Source: Planctomycetaceae bacterium (GTDB lineage Bacteria > Planctomycetota > Planctomycetia > Planctomycetales > Planctomycetaceae). From it: 33,665 nucleotides of DNA. Position 1 is the stretch's first letter. Every line of letters begins with the position of its first letter. Location: NCBI GenBank assembly GCA_013813775.1, contig JACCRE010000213.1, forward strand, positions 1-33,665, written 5' to 3'. The position numbers were made by a program, and so were the translations under genes. Shown here piece after piece: positions 10,671 to 18,430 of this stretch. A model generated the notes under the pieces. The model saw nothing but the letters and a program-made list of their open reading frames with translations. It searched no databases and was not told the origin of the DNA.

Positions 10671-10711
10671 GAACACAGCCCGCCGTCTCGGTGAGACGGC
10701 GGGCTGTGTTC
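10671..10711. terminator. Perfect 19-bp hairpin between convergent genes (bidirectional terminator)
   Basis: Left arm 10671-10689 and right arm 10693-10711 are exact reverse complements with a 3-nt loop (10690-10692). The core is GCCCGCCGTCTC/GAGACGGCGGGC. It lies between the stops of the sigma-partner gene (plus) and rho (minus), as expected of a shared terminator. No U-run follows on either strand (TTATT and GTTGGA flank it), so efficiency by itself is uncertain. Confidence 0.75.
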
Positions 10712-10733
10712 TTATTGCCAGTCCGGCTTTGCG

Positions 10734-12455
10734 TCACATGACCTGTTGCACGCGAGCCAGGAACTCTTTGTTCGTCGGAAACTTTCGCAGCGTCCGGATG
10801 AGATCCTCCATCGCCTGCACCGGCGACAGGCTGATCAGGCTGCGTCGCAACAAGGTGACGCCTTCAAGCACTTCGGGCGCGAGGATCTTCTCTTCGCGTC
10901 GGGTGCCGGATTGTGCGATGTCGATCGCGGGCCATATGCGACGATCGGCGAGCTCTCGACTGAGAACCAGCTCCATGTTGCCGGTCCCCTTGAACTCCTG
11001 GAAGATCGCGTCGTCCATGCGGCCGCCGGTCTCGACGAGCGCCGTTCCGACGACCGTCAGCGAGCCGCCCTCTTCAAACCGACGGGCGCTTCCGAAGAGT
11101 TTCTTCGGGATGTCGAGCGCCCGAATGTCGAGTCCGCCCGTGCCCGTCCGGCCGCTGTTGTTAACCCATTTGTTGAAGGCGCGGGCGAGACGAGTGATGC
11201 TGTCGAGCAGCACGAACACGTCTTTGCCCTCTTCTGCGAGCCGCTTGGCCCGTTCGATGACGAGCTGCGACACGCGGATATGACTCTCGATTTCGCGATC
11301 CAGGCTGCTCGCCACGACCTCGCCTTGGACGCGTCGCCGCATCTCGGTCACCTCTTCAGGCCGCTCGTCGATGAGCAGCACGATGAGATGAACTTCGGGA
11401 TGATTGGCGCTGACGCTGTCGGCGATGTCCTGCAAGAGCATCGTCTTGCCCGAGCGGGGCGGCGAGACAATCAGTGCCCGCTGCCCTTTGCCGATCGGGG
11501 TCAGCAGGTCCATCACCCGCATCGTGACCGGCTCGACGCCCCGTTCCAGCTTGATCTGCTCGAACGGGTTGATCGGCGTCAATTCGTCGAAGTTCTTGAG
11601 AGCCTGAAAGTCTTCAATGCTGCGGCCATCGACCGTTTCGATCGATTTCAGCCGAGGCCCTTGGCCTTTGGCGCCCGAGCCCATTTCGCCCCTGACCAGC
11701 ACTCCTTCGCGAAGCCGATGCTTTTCGATGAGGGTGCTCGATACGAACGGATCGGTCTCCTTCGCCGAGTAGTTGTTCTTTGGGTCGCGAAGGAAACCGT
11801 ACCCCTTGGGGTGCAGTTCCAGCACCCCTTCGATCGTGCCGGTCGTTTCCACGCCGGCCATTTGGACCGGAGGCCGCTGCCGGTCGCGGCGGTTGGTATT
11901 GTTCCGATTGTTCCGTCCCCGCCCGTGCTGGTGCTGTGACCCGGAATGACGGGGGCCGCCGTGCTGCTGGCCCCCCTGCTGCGAACCGCCGTATTGCGAC
12001 CCGCCTTGAGGAGGACCGCCTTGTTGCGGTCCTCCGCCTCCATGCTGAGGTCCGCCGCGGCGACGTCGGCGACGTCGGCGACGTCCACCGGGACCATAGT
12101 TGTCTCCCTCGGCGTCAGACTCGCCGGACGGCTCTGCCGACGGGGTCGCCGGACGCTCCGTCTCAACTTCGATTCCTTGGCCGAAGTCATCATCGACTTG
12201 GACAGTTGGCGCAGCCTCCCCGCCCGCCTCGTCCCGCTGCGGACGCCGCCGCCGCGGACGCGCAGCCGGAGGTGAATTCTCGGCCGATTCCATCGGACGC
12301 CGCTCGTCGAAAGCCTCTGTCGCGACGGTCGTCTGCGACGTCGCCTCCGCCGGAGATTCGGCATCGGCCCGACGGCGACGACGAACGGGGCGGCGCGTGG
12401 TCGCGCCGACGGATTCAGCGGATTCGGTCGAATCAAGCGGACGGTCAGAAGCCAT
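10734..12455 (-). CDS. rho: Transcription termination factor Rho with long disordered N-terminal extension
   Basis: Rho is a hexameric RNA-dependent ATPase that terminates transcription. From about residue 205 the protein is canonical. The cold-shock-like RNA-binding part begins TGTIEGVLELHPKGYGFLR. Walker A is PPRSGKTML (about 332-340), Walker B/catalytic is LIVLLIDERPEEV (357-369), and the Q/R-loop regions (LLDSITRLARAFN, GGSLTVVGTALVETGGRMDD) are intact. Residues 1-200 are low complexity: repeated Arg-rich patches, an acidic middle, nine consecutive Arg (125-133) and a Gln/Gly/His-rich stretch (134-180). The total of 573 residues compares with 419 in E. coli. I chose the ATG at 12455; in-frame starts up to 12563 exist but look unconserved. 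The extension may add RNA affinity or condensation, as reported for extended Rho proteins elsewhere. Confidence 0.95.
   Translation of the reverse strand: MASDRPLDSTESAESVGATTRRPVRRRRRADAESPAEATSQTTVATEAFDERRPMESAENSPPAARPRRRRPQRDEAGGEAAPTVQVDDDFGQGIEVETERPATPSAEPSGESDAEGDNYGPGGRRRRRRRRRGGPQHGGGGPQQGGPPQGGSQYGGSQQGGQQHGGPRHSGSQHQHGRGRNNRNNTNRRDRQRPPVQMAGVETTGTIEGVLELHPKGYGFLRDPKNNYSAKETDPFVSSTLIEKHRLREGVLVRGEMGSGAKGQGPRLKSIETVDGRSIEDFQALKNFDELTPINPFEQIKLERGVEPVTMRVMDLLTPIGKGQRALIVSPPRSGKTMLLQDIADSVSANHPEVHLIVLLIDERPEEVTEMRRRVQGEVVASSLDREIESHIRVSQLVIERAKRLAEEGKDVFVLLDSITRLARAFNKWVNNSGRTGTGGLDIRALDIPKKLFGSARRFEEGGSLTVVGTALVETGGRMDDAIFQEFKGTGNMELVLSRELADRRIWPAIDIAQSGTRREEKILAPEVLEGVTLLRRSLISLSPVQAMEDLIRTLRKFPTNKEFLARVQQVM
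12061..12087 (-). repeat. 9-bp tandem repeat encoding the Arg9 tract of Rho
   Basis: Three 9-bp units of CGACGTCGG (the third imperfect) lie in frame inside rho and, with the flanking codons, encode nine arginines. Such units can expand or contract by replication slippage without breaking the frame. Confidence 0.8.
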
Positions 12456-12983
12456 GCGGTCTAGTTCCGAAAAGCCAAAATTGAGACGAATGCTCGGCCG
12501 CATAGCCAGGCATATGTCTTTCATGAGAACGGCGGGCGTCGAAGGCGAGCAGCCCGCAATCAAGCGTCAGGTCGTGCGAAAAGCAGTCCAGGAATGACGG
12601 CCTTTGCCAGGAAAAACCGAAGCAGAAGGCGAACGATCCCGTACCAACGGCAAGGAAGCCGCAGCCGAGAGAGCGATAGTCACGCGAGCAACGACGGAAA
12701 CCGATCCGCCGAAGGGACGACCGACAAGATCATTTCGTCGGCGGCCCAGAAAGCTCCGCAAACGAGGGGCGGGCATCAAAACCCGTCCGCGTGGCCCTTC
12801 AAGCCAACTCCAACGACCGGTCCCGCAAAAGAAAAACGGCGGGAACTTACACCGGACGAAGGAAAAAGCGGGCCGCCGGACGGGAAAGTCCGAGGCGAGG
12901 GGCCGCCTGTTGATCGCTCCATCTCATCCCGGACAGTGTGTCCGAGCCACTTCGAGAGAACAACCTTTAGCAACCCTCAGCTT
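12456..12983 (-). promoter_or_regulatory. Long untranslated leader of rho (about 530 nt)
   Basis: There is no convincing gene between rho and the thioredoxin gene. If transcription starts at the consensus promoter described at 12990-13017, the rho mRNA carries about 530 nt of leader. Parts of the leader are pyrimidine-rich on the mRNA side, because the plus strand is purine-rich around 12610-12740 and 12830-12900. Two weak minus-strand reading frames (12776-12973 and 12567-12779) overlap by ATGA, but neither has recognisable homology or a good ribosome site. In E. coli the rho leader is a Rho-dependent autoregulatory attenuator; by analogy this leader is a candidate for the same. Confidence 0.45.
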
Positions 12984-12989
12984 GCGCGT

Positions 12990-13017
12990 ATCTTATCCTT
13001 CCCGCCGAACATGTCAA
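12990..13017 (-). promoter_or_regulatory. Sigma70-like promoter for rho
   Basis: On the minus strand a perfect -35 TTGACA (plus 13012-13017) and a -10 TAAGAT (plus 12990-12995, 4 of 6 matches) are separated by 16 bp. The expected start is near 12983. It lies in the gap after the thioredoxin gene, pointing at rho. Confidence 0.6.
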
Positions 13018-13082
13018 TCGTTGTTGCTCCGTTTTCCGTCGCACCACAAGCTTTTGCGATCAGCCAGCGGTGGCAACCTGCT

Positions 13083-14060
13083 TTATCGCAACACGGATTC
13101 GAGTTCGTCGATCAGCAGCACGGTACGCCGACGCGTGTAGTTCTCAGGCTTTTCGCGGAATTGGGCCCGCGTCGCCGCCGAAGTGAAGAGGTACAGCGAT
13201 TCCTCGAAATATGCGGCGAATTGTGTGCTGCCCGGCACCGCCCGATTCTCATCGAAATAGAGTACGGGATCACATCCTAGCAGCCGAGGGGCGTAGCGCT
13301 GGGCGTTTTGCCGGAATTTGGCGACTTCATCGGCGGAGGCCATCAAGTACGTCAGACCCTGGTGTTCCCAAGCGAAGCGCTTGTCGCCTTTGACCCATTT
13401 GCGAGTCTCAAACAATGTGACGGGACTGTGGCCCTTCAGGCCCAGCAAAACCGTTCCGTCGGATCGCGCCTTGACCACCGGACCTGGACCAACAACGGGT
13501 TTCGACACCGACGGCCGGTCGTCAGGCTCGGGAGCGTCGAGCGTTGGGAAACGCGGCCCCTTGCCGTCATCGTTCACCGCCGAAAGGGGAATCTTTCCGT
13601 CGGAACGAGCGACGTAGAAGGACTTCAGCCGCTCATATTGACCGTTGATGGCGGCCACGCGGCGCAGATAGTCCTCGCCAGACCTCACGCCGTTCATCTC
13701 GCCAAGCACACGGCCGTCCGGAGTCAGAAAGAGGTCGGTGGGAACCGACTCGACGCCGAATCGGCGTGCGATGTCCCGATCGTGATCCACGTCGATTTTG
13801 ACCGCGATGACGTGCCGGCCGAGTGCGGTCAGAAAGCCAGGAGCGATGAAAACATCACGCTGCATCTGCTTGCATGGAACGCACCACTCGGCATGGAAAT
13901 GCAGCAGCATGGGCCGGTCGAGCCGTGCCGCGTCCTTCTGGGCCACGCCGAAATCGCCGTACCATTCGGCGGCGGGGCCGACGCCGGTCACGCAGAGAAT
14001 GACGGCCGCCGCAAGCGACCGCGCGGCGATCAGGATGCCGGCGGGCAAAAGACACCTCAA
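13083..14060 (-). CDS. Exported thioredoxin-domain protein with C-terminal YHS-like repeats
   Basis: A 325-residue protein with an N-terminal hydrophobic signal (about 5-31, GVGPAAEW cleavage region), so probably periplasmic. A thioredoxin fold follows: the redox motif WCVPCK has C60 and C63, and a cis-proline region reads SVPTDLFLTPDGRV. After a Pro-rich linker (about 170-195) the last 125 residues contain two YHS-like copies: GLKGHSPVTL...WVKGDKRFAWEHQGLTYLMASADEVAKFRQNAQRYAPRLLGCDPVLYF and a second, YLFTSAATRAQFREKPENY. YHS modules elsewhere bind metals, but few potential ligands remain here (HS, GCDP). The gene lies downstream of pabA after 145 nt and may or may not be cotranscribed. Its probable role is thiol-disulfide exchange at the cell surface; the partner is unknown. 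Confidence 0.85.
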   Translation of the reverse strand: MRCLLPAGILIAARSLAAAVILCVTGVGPAAEWYGDFGVAQKDAARLDRPMLLHFHAEWCVPCKQMQRDVFIAPGFLTALGRHVIAVKIDVDHDRDIARRFGVESVPTDLFLTPDGRVLGEMNGVRSGEDYLRRVAAINGQYERLKSFYVARSDGKIPLSAVNDDGKGPRFPTLDAPEPDDRPSVSKPVVGPGPVVKARSDGTVLLGLKGHSPVTLFETRKWVKGDKRFAWEHQGLTYLMASADEVAKFRQNAQRYAPRLLGCDPVLYFDENRAVPGSTQFAAYFEESLYLFTSAATRAQFREKPENYTRRRTVLLIDELESVLR

Positions 14061-14205
14061 ACGCGATCGGCGAAAGGACGGGTCGCATTTGGAGGTATCG
14101 GTCGATTCGCCGCCTCGGTGCGCATTTGGCTCGCGTCGAAACGCGCGACATCGCCGCCAACTGCCCGGAAATTCCGTTTACGCGATCGACGTAGCGAAGC
14201 GAAGA

Positions 14206-14781
14206 CTACGGCTTGGCCGGCGGTATCAGTCGGAGAAAGTTTGACAGCAGATCGTAGCCGTGTTCGGTCAACACGGCCTCGGGATGAAATTGCACCCCGT
14301 AGATCGGCAGGCTCCGATGCGAAATGGCCATGACCAGGCCGTCGTCGGCGACCGCGTCGATTTGCAGTGACGGAGGCAACGGAGTTTCAACCGCCAATGA
14401 GTGATAACGCGTCGCCTGGAAGGGATTCGGAAGATCCGTAAACAGTCCCCTGCCCTCATGGCTGATCGTCGAAGCCATTCCATGCATCGGCTCGACTCGT
14501 CGCAGGCCTCCGCCGAAGGCCGTGGCGATCGCCTGCTGGCCAAGGCAAACTCCCAGCACCGGAAGATCGGCCGGCAGCGACTGCAACAGCGGGACGCAAA
14601 CACCCGCCTCGTCCGGCGTGCATGGTCCCGGGCTGAGCACGACCGCCTCGTAAGCATCTGCCGAAATGTCGGCGACGGAAATCGCGTCGTTTCTCAGAAC
14701 GATCGTCTCACGCCCCAGTTCCCGGAAGTAGCGGGCGAGGTTGTGCACGAAACTGTCGTAGTTATCGATCAACAGAATCAT
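14206..14781 (-). CDS. pabA: Aminodeoxychorismate/anthranilate synthase glutamine amidotransferase subunit
   Basis: A 191-residue class I glutamine amidotransferase. The catalytic triad is visible: C79 in LGVCLGQQAIA, H166 and E168 in QFHPEAV. The N-terminus ILLIDNYDSFVHNLARYF is the PabA/TrpG signature. The subunit supplies ammonia from glutamine to its chorismate-binding partner. Its start overlaps the stop of pabB by 4 bp (ATGA), which assigns it to aminodeoxychorismate synthase (p-aminobenzoate), though many bacteria use one amphibolic subunit for both PabB and TrpE. No aminodeoxychorismate lyase (pabC) is in the window. Confidence 0.9.
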   Translation of the reverse strand: MILLIDNYDSFVHNLARYFRELGRETIVLRNDAISVADISADAYEAVVLSPGPCTPDEAGVCVPLLQSLPADLPVLGVCLGQQAIATAFGGGLRRVEPMHGMASTISHEGRGLFTDLPNPFQATRYHSLAVETPLPPSLQIDAVADDGLVMAISHRSLPIYGVQFHPEAVLTEHGYDLLSNFLRLIPPAKP

Positions 14782-16202
14782 CTGCTGGACGGCGTCGACT
14801 CGTTGTCTTGCAAGGCTTTCAACAGGCCCGCTGCCTTGTGAAGCGTCTCCGCATATTCGGCATCGGGATCAGAACGAGCAGTCACACCTCCGCCGACGCT
14901 GAAGCGCACCCACCCGCCTTCGGCGATCATCGTACGGATCAGAATGCTGCTGTCACAGGTGCCGTCGAATCCTACGTAAAACAAGCTACCGCAATACGGG
15001 CCGCGAGCGACGGGTTCCAGTTCAGCGATGATTTCCATCGCCCGGATCTTCGGAGCGCCAGTCACCGAACCTCCTGGAAAGGCCGCGGTGAAAAGATCCC
15101 ACGCCGTCTTTCCCGCCTCCAATTCACCGACGACGGAAGAGACGAGATGGTGGACTGTTTCATAGGTTTCCAGTGAGCAGAGTTCGGGGACATCGACGCT
15201 CGTGGGACGGCAGACCCTGGAAAGATCATTCCGCAACAGATCGACGATCATCACGTTCTCGGCTCGGTCCTTCTCGCTGCCGACGAGTTCCGCCCGCAGC
15301 CGCGCATCTTCACCCCGGTCTGACGAACGATGCCGGGTTCCCTTGATCGGCCGCGTCTCCACCTGTCCTTGCCGAACGGAGACGAACCGCTCCGGCGACG
15401 AACTCAGCAGGCACCAGTCGTCTGTCGAGTAGTAGGCGGCGAACGGAGCAGGATTCGCACTGCGAAGTCGCTCGTACAACCTGAGTGGATCGTCCACCTG
15501 CCGGACAAGAAGTCTCTGTGAAAGGTTGGCCTGAAAGATGTCCCCTGACCGCACATACTCGACGACTCGCCGAACCGCCTCGCAATACCTTTCGCGAGTG
15601 AACGTGCTGGTGACGTTCGTCAGACTCGGCACTTCGAACTGGGGAGCGAGCTGACGAAGCTCGACGCTTGCGAGAGCCACCGCTTTTCGTACCGCAGACC
15701 CAGCTAAGCGTGCCCGGACCCACGACAGCCGGTCTTTGGCGTTCTGGCGACGCTGTTGTTCATCGGTGGCCGGAAACCCTTGCGCGATGATCCAGGCGCG
15801 ATCGACCACATGATCCCAGGCGATCACCCAGTCGTAGAGGCCGACCGCGAGCACAGAATCGCGAAATCCATCGCGAGCCGGTTGCGGCAGCCGCTCCCAG
15901 GCGCGGCCGAGGTCGTAGCCCACGAGTCCCGCGGCGCCACCCTGAAAAGGAGGCAAGTTTGAGTCGTGATTCGATTCGAACGCACGCAGCGCTTCCCGGA
16001 TCGGAGCGAAAGGTTCATCGCCGTATCCGACCTCGTCGAGTTTGAAGCAGCGAAACGGCTCCGCCGTCAGGAACGAATATCGGCCAAGCCGCGGATGAGG
16101 CATTGCGCTATCCAGCAGCAAGGCTCCGTCGAGGTCGGCGAAGCACGACAGCGCGAACAGCACATCGGGAGCCGGCGACAGTTCGTGAGCAAGTGGAAAC
16201 AC
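14778..16202 (-). CDS. pabB: Aminodeoxychorismate synthase component I
   Basis: A 474-residue chorismate-binding enzyme that, with PabA, turns chorismate plus glutamine into 4-amino-4-deoxychorismate on the way to p-aminobenzoate. Conserved blocks are present: SSSPERFV, the diagnostic PIKGT (Lys as in PabB; TrpE has PIAGT), GSEKDRAENVMIVDLLRNDLSRV and FPGGSVTGAPKIRAMEIIAELEP. I prefer the GTG start at 16202. It follows a GAGAGG element by 12 nt and leaves the conserved N-terminus (FPLAHELSPAPDVLFAL...LLLDSA) intact. The longer frame to the ATG at 16319 would overlap the upstream gene by 82 nt and adds residues that look unconserved. pabA overlaps the 3' end by 4 bp. Confidence 0.92.
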   Translation of the reverse strand: MFPLAHELSPAPDVLFALSCFADLDGALLLDSAMPHPRLGRYSFLTAEPFRCFKLDEVGYGDEPFAPIREALRAFESNHDSNLPPFQGGAAGLVGYDLGRAWERLPQPARDGFRDSVLAVGLYDWVIAWDHVVDRAWIIAQGFPATDEQQRRQNAKDRLSWVRARLAGSAVRKAVALASVELRQLAPQFEVPSLTNVTSTFTRERYCEAVRRVVEYVRSGDIFQANLSQRLLVRQVDDPLRLYERLRSANPAPFAAYYSTDDWCLLSSSPERFVSVRQGQVETRPIKGTRHRSSDRGEDARLRAELVGSEKDRAENVMIVDLLRNDLSRVCRPTSVDVPELCSLETYETVHHLVSSVVGELEAGKTAWDLFTAAFPGGSVTGAPKIRAMEIIAELEPVARGPYCGSLFYVGFDGTCDSSILIRTMIAEGGWVRFSVGGGVTARSDPDAEYAETLHKAAGLLKALQDNESTPSSR

Positions 16203-16237
16203 GCGTCTGCGAGACCTCTCGACGTAACAGCAGTGCG

Positions 16238-17659
16238 TCAGCCGGCGGGATCGGCGTCCGAGCGATGAGCGTGTCGCCGCTCGACGGCGCTCGTTTCCGG
16301 CCGCGTCAGAAATCCCCATCTTAGCGGTGCATCCTGCACATACCGCTTACCGAGGGAGATCGCCGTCGCGGCTTTCGCCAGTTCGTAGCCGAGATAAAAC
16401 GCATGTTGCGCGTCGATGGGGCCGGAATGCTCCAACGCGTGGTCAAAGACCTCGAACGGATCAGGGCCATGCCAGTATCCATCTCGATTCATGAGATGCA
16501 GTTCACCGCCCTCTCCGAAAATGCGGAAGTTCGGATCCTTGATGGCTGCGTGCAGCCGTTTCAGCTCTTCGTCCCCTCTGTCGCGAATTTCCGGATCTCG
16601 AAGCATCACGAGATCGCCGCCGAGATGCTTGGGAGGCACGCCTTTCGAAATCGAATGCCGCATGATCCGCCGAGCCAGATCGAACTCCTTTACGGCGGAG
16701 CGACACCAGTTGATGACCTGTGTGGTCAGCACGCTGCGAATGCGCAGTTCCTGACAAATGCCCGCCAGCAGCATGTTTGGCCCGGCGGAATCGACCTCGG
16801 TCAACTCCGTCAGATTTCCGATGCCCATCATCAACTCGACATCCGGCCAACGATTACGAGCTTCCTGATATCGGACAAGAGAACTCGCGAATCCGAATCC
16901 TATCGGCTCGACGATCGGATCGATGCGAAACCTGGCTCCGTTTTCGAGGAGTGTCTCAAGGGTCGGCAGAATGGAATCGAGACGCTTGGGGTCGTCTGGA
17001 ATGGCCACGAGCTCGACCGGCAGACGGCTGGCCCACTCCACGTTCGAGCCGTTGCAACTGAGAACCAGTTCGGCGCCAGCCGTGACCGCATCCTCGACTT
17101 CTCGCCTGTCGAAGCTGTCGATCGAGACGCGGTGACCGTCGCGGATCAGCGAACGCACCGCGTCGGCAACCCCTGCCCATTGACGGCCGGGCTCGCAACC
17201 AAGGTCGATGACGTCGGCCCCGTCTCGCCGATACTCTTCGGCCGCACGTCGCAACTCAGGCTTCGGCAGGCGAGGCGCATGGTTGATCTCCGCGAGGATC
17301 TCGATGTCGTAGGCCGAAAGGTCAGGCGGTTGCCGGGTTCCTTGGCCAAAAAAGACGGGCAAGTCGTAAATGTCTTTCGGCCCGAGTTCAAAAGGAATTC
17401 CGAAGCGGTCGGAAAGGCGATCAAGGTCGCCGAGACACCAGCCCGGCAGGATCGCCCGGTCAAAATGACTTGCAACCTGTAAACGACGTTCGACGAGTGC
17501 CGGCGTGAGCAGCGCCGCGACGCTGACTCCGACTACGGCGATTTCATAGTCGAATCCGACGTCGCTGCTTACAGCCGCGACGACTTCGCGAACGGCCGGC
17601 TCGGCCATTCGGCCGGTGACGAACAGAATTCGCTCGCGAGTCGGCGATTGTGGCGCCAC
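16238..17659 (-). CDS. Dihydropteroate synthase-like protein (DUF6513/archaeal DHPS-related type)
   Basis: A 473-residue protein with an N-terminal extra domain (about 1-130, DUF6513-like: ILFVTGRMAEPAVREVV...LPGWCLGDLDRL...GPKDIYDLPVFFGQ) and a TIM-barrel domain related to dihydropteroate synthase (about 130-420). In the barrel, ADVIDLGCEPG (about 148-157) and RVSIDSFDRREVEDAVTAGAELVLSCNGSN correspond to the pterin-binding strands. Such DHPS-related proteins occur in methanogens and in bacteria that carry H4MPT C1 chemistry, including planctomycetes. Its start codon is GTG (rc of 17657-17659), directly abutting the TAA of the upstream SDR. Next to pabB/pabA, which make p-aminobenzoate, a role in making a methanopterin-like cofactor is the best inference. 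It could instead be a non-canonical folate enzyme. Confidence 0.85.
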   Translation of the reverse strand: MAPQSPTRERILFVTGRMAEPAVREVVAAVSSDVGFDYEIAVVGVSVAALLTPALVERRLQVASHFDRAILPGWCLGDLDRLSDRFGIPFELGPKDIYDLPVFFGQGTRQPPDLSAYDIEILAEINHAPRLPKPELRRAAEEYRRDGADVIDLGCEPGRQWAGVADAVRSLIRDGHRVSIDSFDRREVEDAVTAGAELVLSCNGSNVEWASRLPVELVAIPDDPKRLDSILPTLETLLENGARFRIDPIVEPIGFGFASSLVRYQEARNRWPDVELMMGIGNLTELTEVDSAGPNMLLAGICQELRIRSVLTTQVINWCRSAVKEFDLARRIMRHSISKGVPPKHLGGDLVMLRDPEIRDRGDEELKRLHAAIKDPNFRIFGEGGELHLMNRDGYWHGPDPFEVFDHALEHSGPIDAQHAFYLGYELAKAATAISLGKRYVQDAPLRWGFLTRPETSAVERRHAHRSDADPAG

Positions 17660-18430
17660 TTATCTCACCGCGCCGCCGTTGACGTTGATGACCTGGCCCG
17701 TGATGAACGATGCATCGTCGCTACACAGGAAGCGAACCGCTTTCGCAATGTCTTGCGGCGTTCCCCAACGATCAAGCGGCGTCTCGCGGCGGACACGTTC
17801 ATTCCAATACTCGCTCGCTCCCTCTCCCCAGGCCGTTTTGATCCAGCCCGGAGCCACGCAATTCACCCGAACCTGCGGCGCGAGGCTCACCGAAAGCGAG
17901 CGGGTGAAACCCATGATGGCGTTTTTCGCCGTCGCGAACAGTTCGCCGCTGTCGCCTTCCATGCCTCGATCGGCTTGATCCCAGCCGATGTTGACGATCA
18001 CGCCTTCGCCGGCCGACTTCATTCGCGAGCCGGCTTCGCGCGAAAGCCGAATCGTGGTCTGGACGTCGACTTCCCAAAGCCTCGAGAGCTTTTCGTCGTA
18101 GCCGAGCCTGGCCGCGCTGCCGGTCAGCAGATCAACTCCCGCGTTATTGATCCAGATCGTCGGCGGAGCCAGTTTCGACCAGGCATCCTCCACCAGCCGT
18201 TCGCAGACCGCCACTTCGGCGAGATCTCCAACGAACGTGTGGGTACGGCTGGAAGCCTCTCCCAGTATGTCGACTGTTTCGCGAAGCTTTTCGGCAGAGG
18301 AACCGCAGGTCAAATACAATTCCGCGCCGGCTTGGGCGAGTTCAACGGCGATCGCTCGGCCGATGCCTGACGACGCACCAGTGACGACAGCGCCCCTCCC
18401 CGTGAGGTTTGCGAACTCCGCCTTTCTCAT
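17660..18430 (-). CDS. SDR-family protein lacking catalytic Ser and Tyr, first gene of the pterin/pABA operon
   Basis: A 256-residue short-chain dehydrogenase fold. The nucleotide-binding TGASSGIG (about 17-24), the NNAG motif at 95-98 and the C-terminal GQVINVNGGAVR are intact. The active-site positions are not. Where SDRs have a catalytic Ser (NxSS) it reads NIGWDQ (about 147-152), and YxxxK is replaced by F165ATAK169, so only the Lys remains. The unusual block GWDQADRGMEGDSGELF is probably the hallmark of a distinct subfamily. Its TAA stop directly touches the GTG of the DHPS-like gene, so the proteins are almost certainly made together. A pterin reductase-like role (compare FolM/PTR1) or a non-catalytic role are both possible; nothing in the sequence decides. 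Confidence 0.85.
   Translation of the reverse strand: MRKAEFANLTGRGAVVTGASSGIGRAIAVELAQAGAELYLTCGSSAEKLRETVDILGEASSRTHTFVGDLAEVAVCERLVEDAWSKLAPPTIWINNAGVDLLTGSAARLGYDEKLSRLWEVDVQTTIRLSREAGSRMKSAGEGVIVNIGWDQADRGMEGDSGELFATAKNAIMGFTRSLSVSLAPQVRVNCVAPGWIKTAWGEGASEYWNERVRRETPLDRWGTPQDIAKAVRFLCSDDASFITGQVINVNGGAVR

Noticed and set aside
10746-11939. 397-residue frame antisense to rho
   Set aside because: It is a mirror of the rho codon pattern in a high-GC genome; the rho frame has full motif support.
12882-12892. GGGAAAGTCCG, reminiscent of the RNase P RNA conserved region
   Set aside because: No matching distal conserved elements (such as the ACAGAA segment) are found on either strand nearby.
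12594-13280. 228-residue plus-strand reading frame
   Set aside because: The composition is low-complexity, no family is recognisable, and it overlaps the thioredoxin gene and opposes the rho leader.
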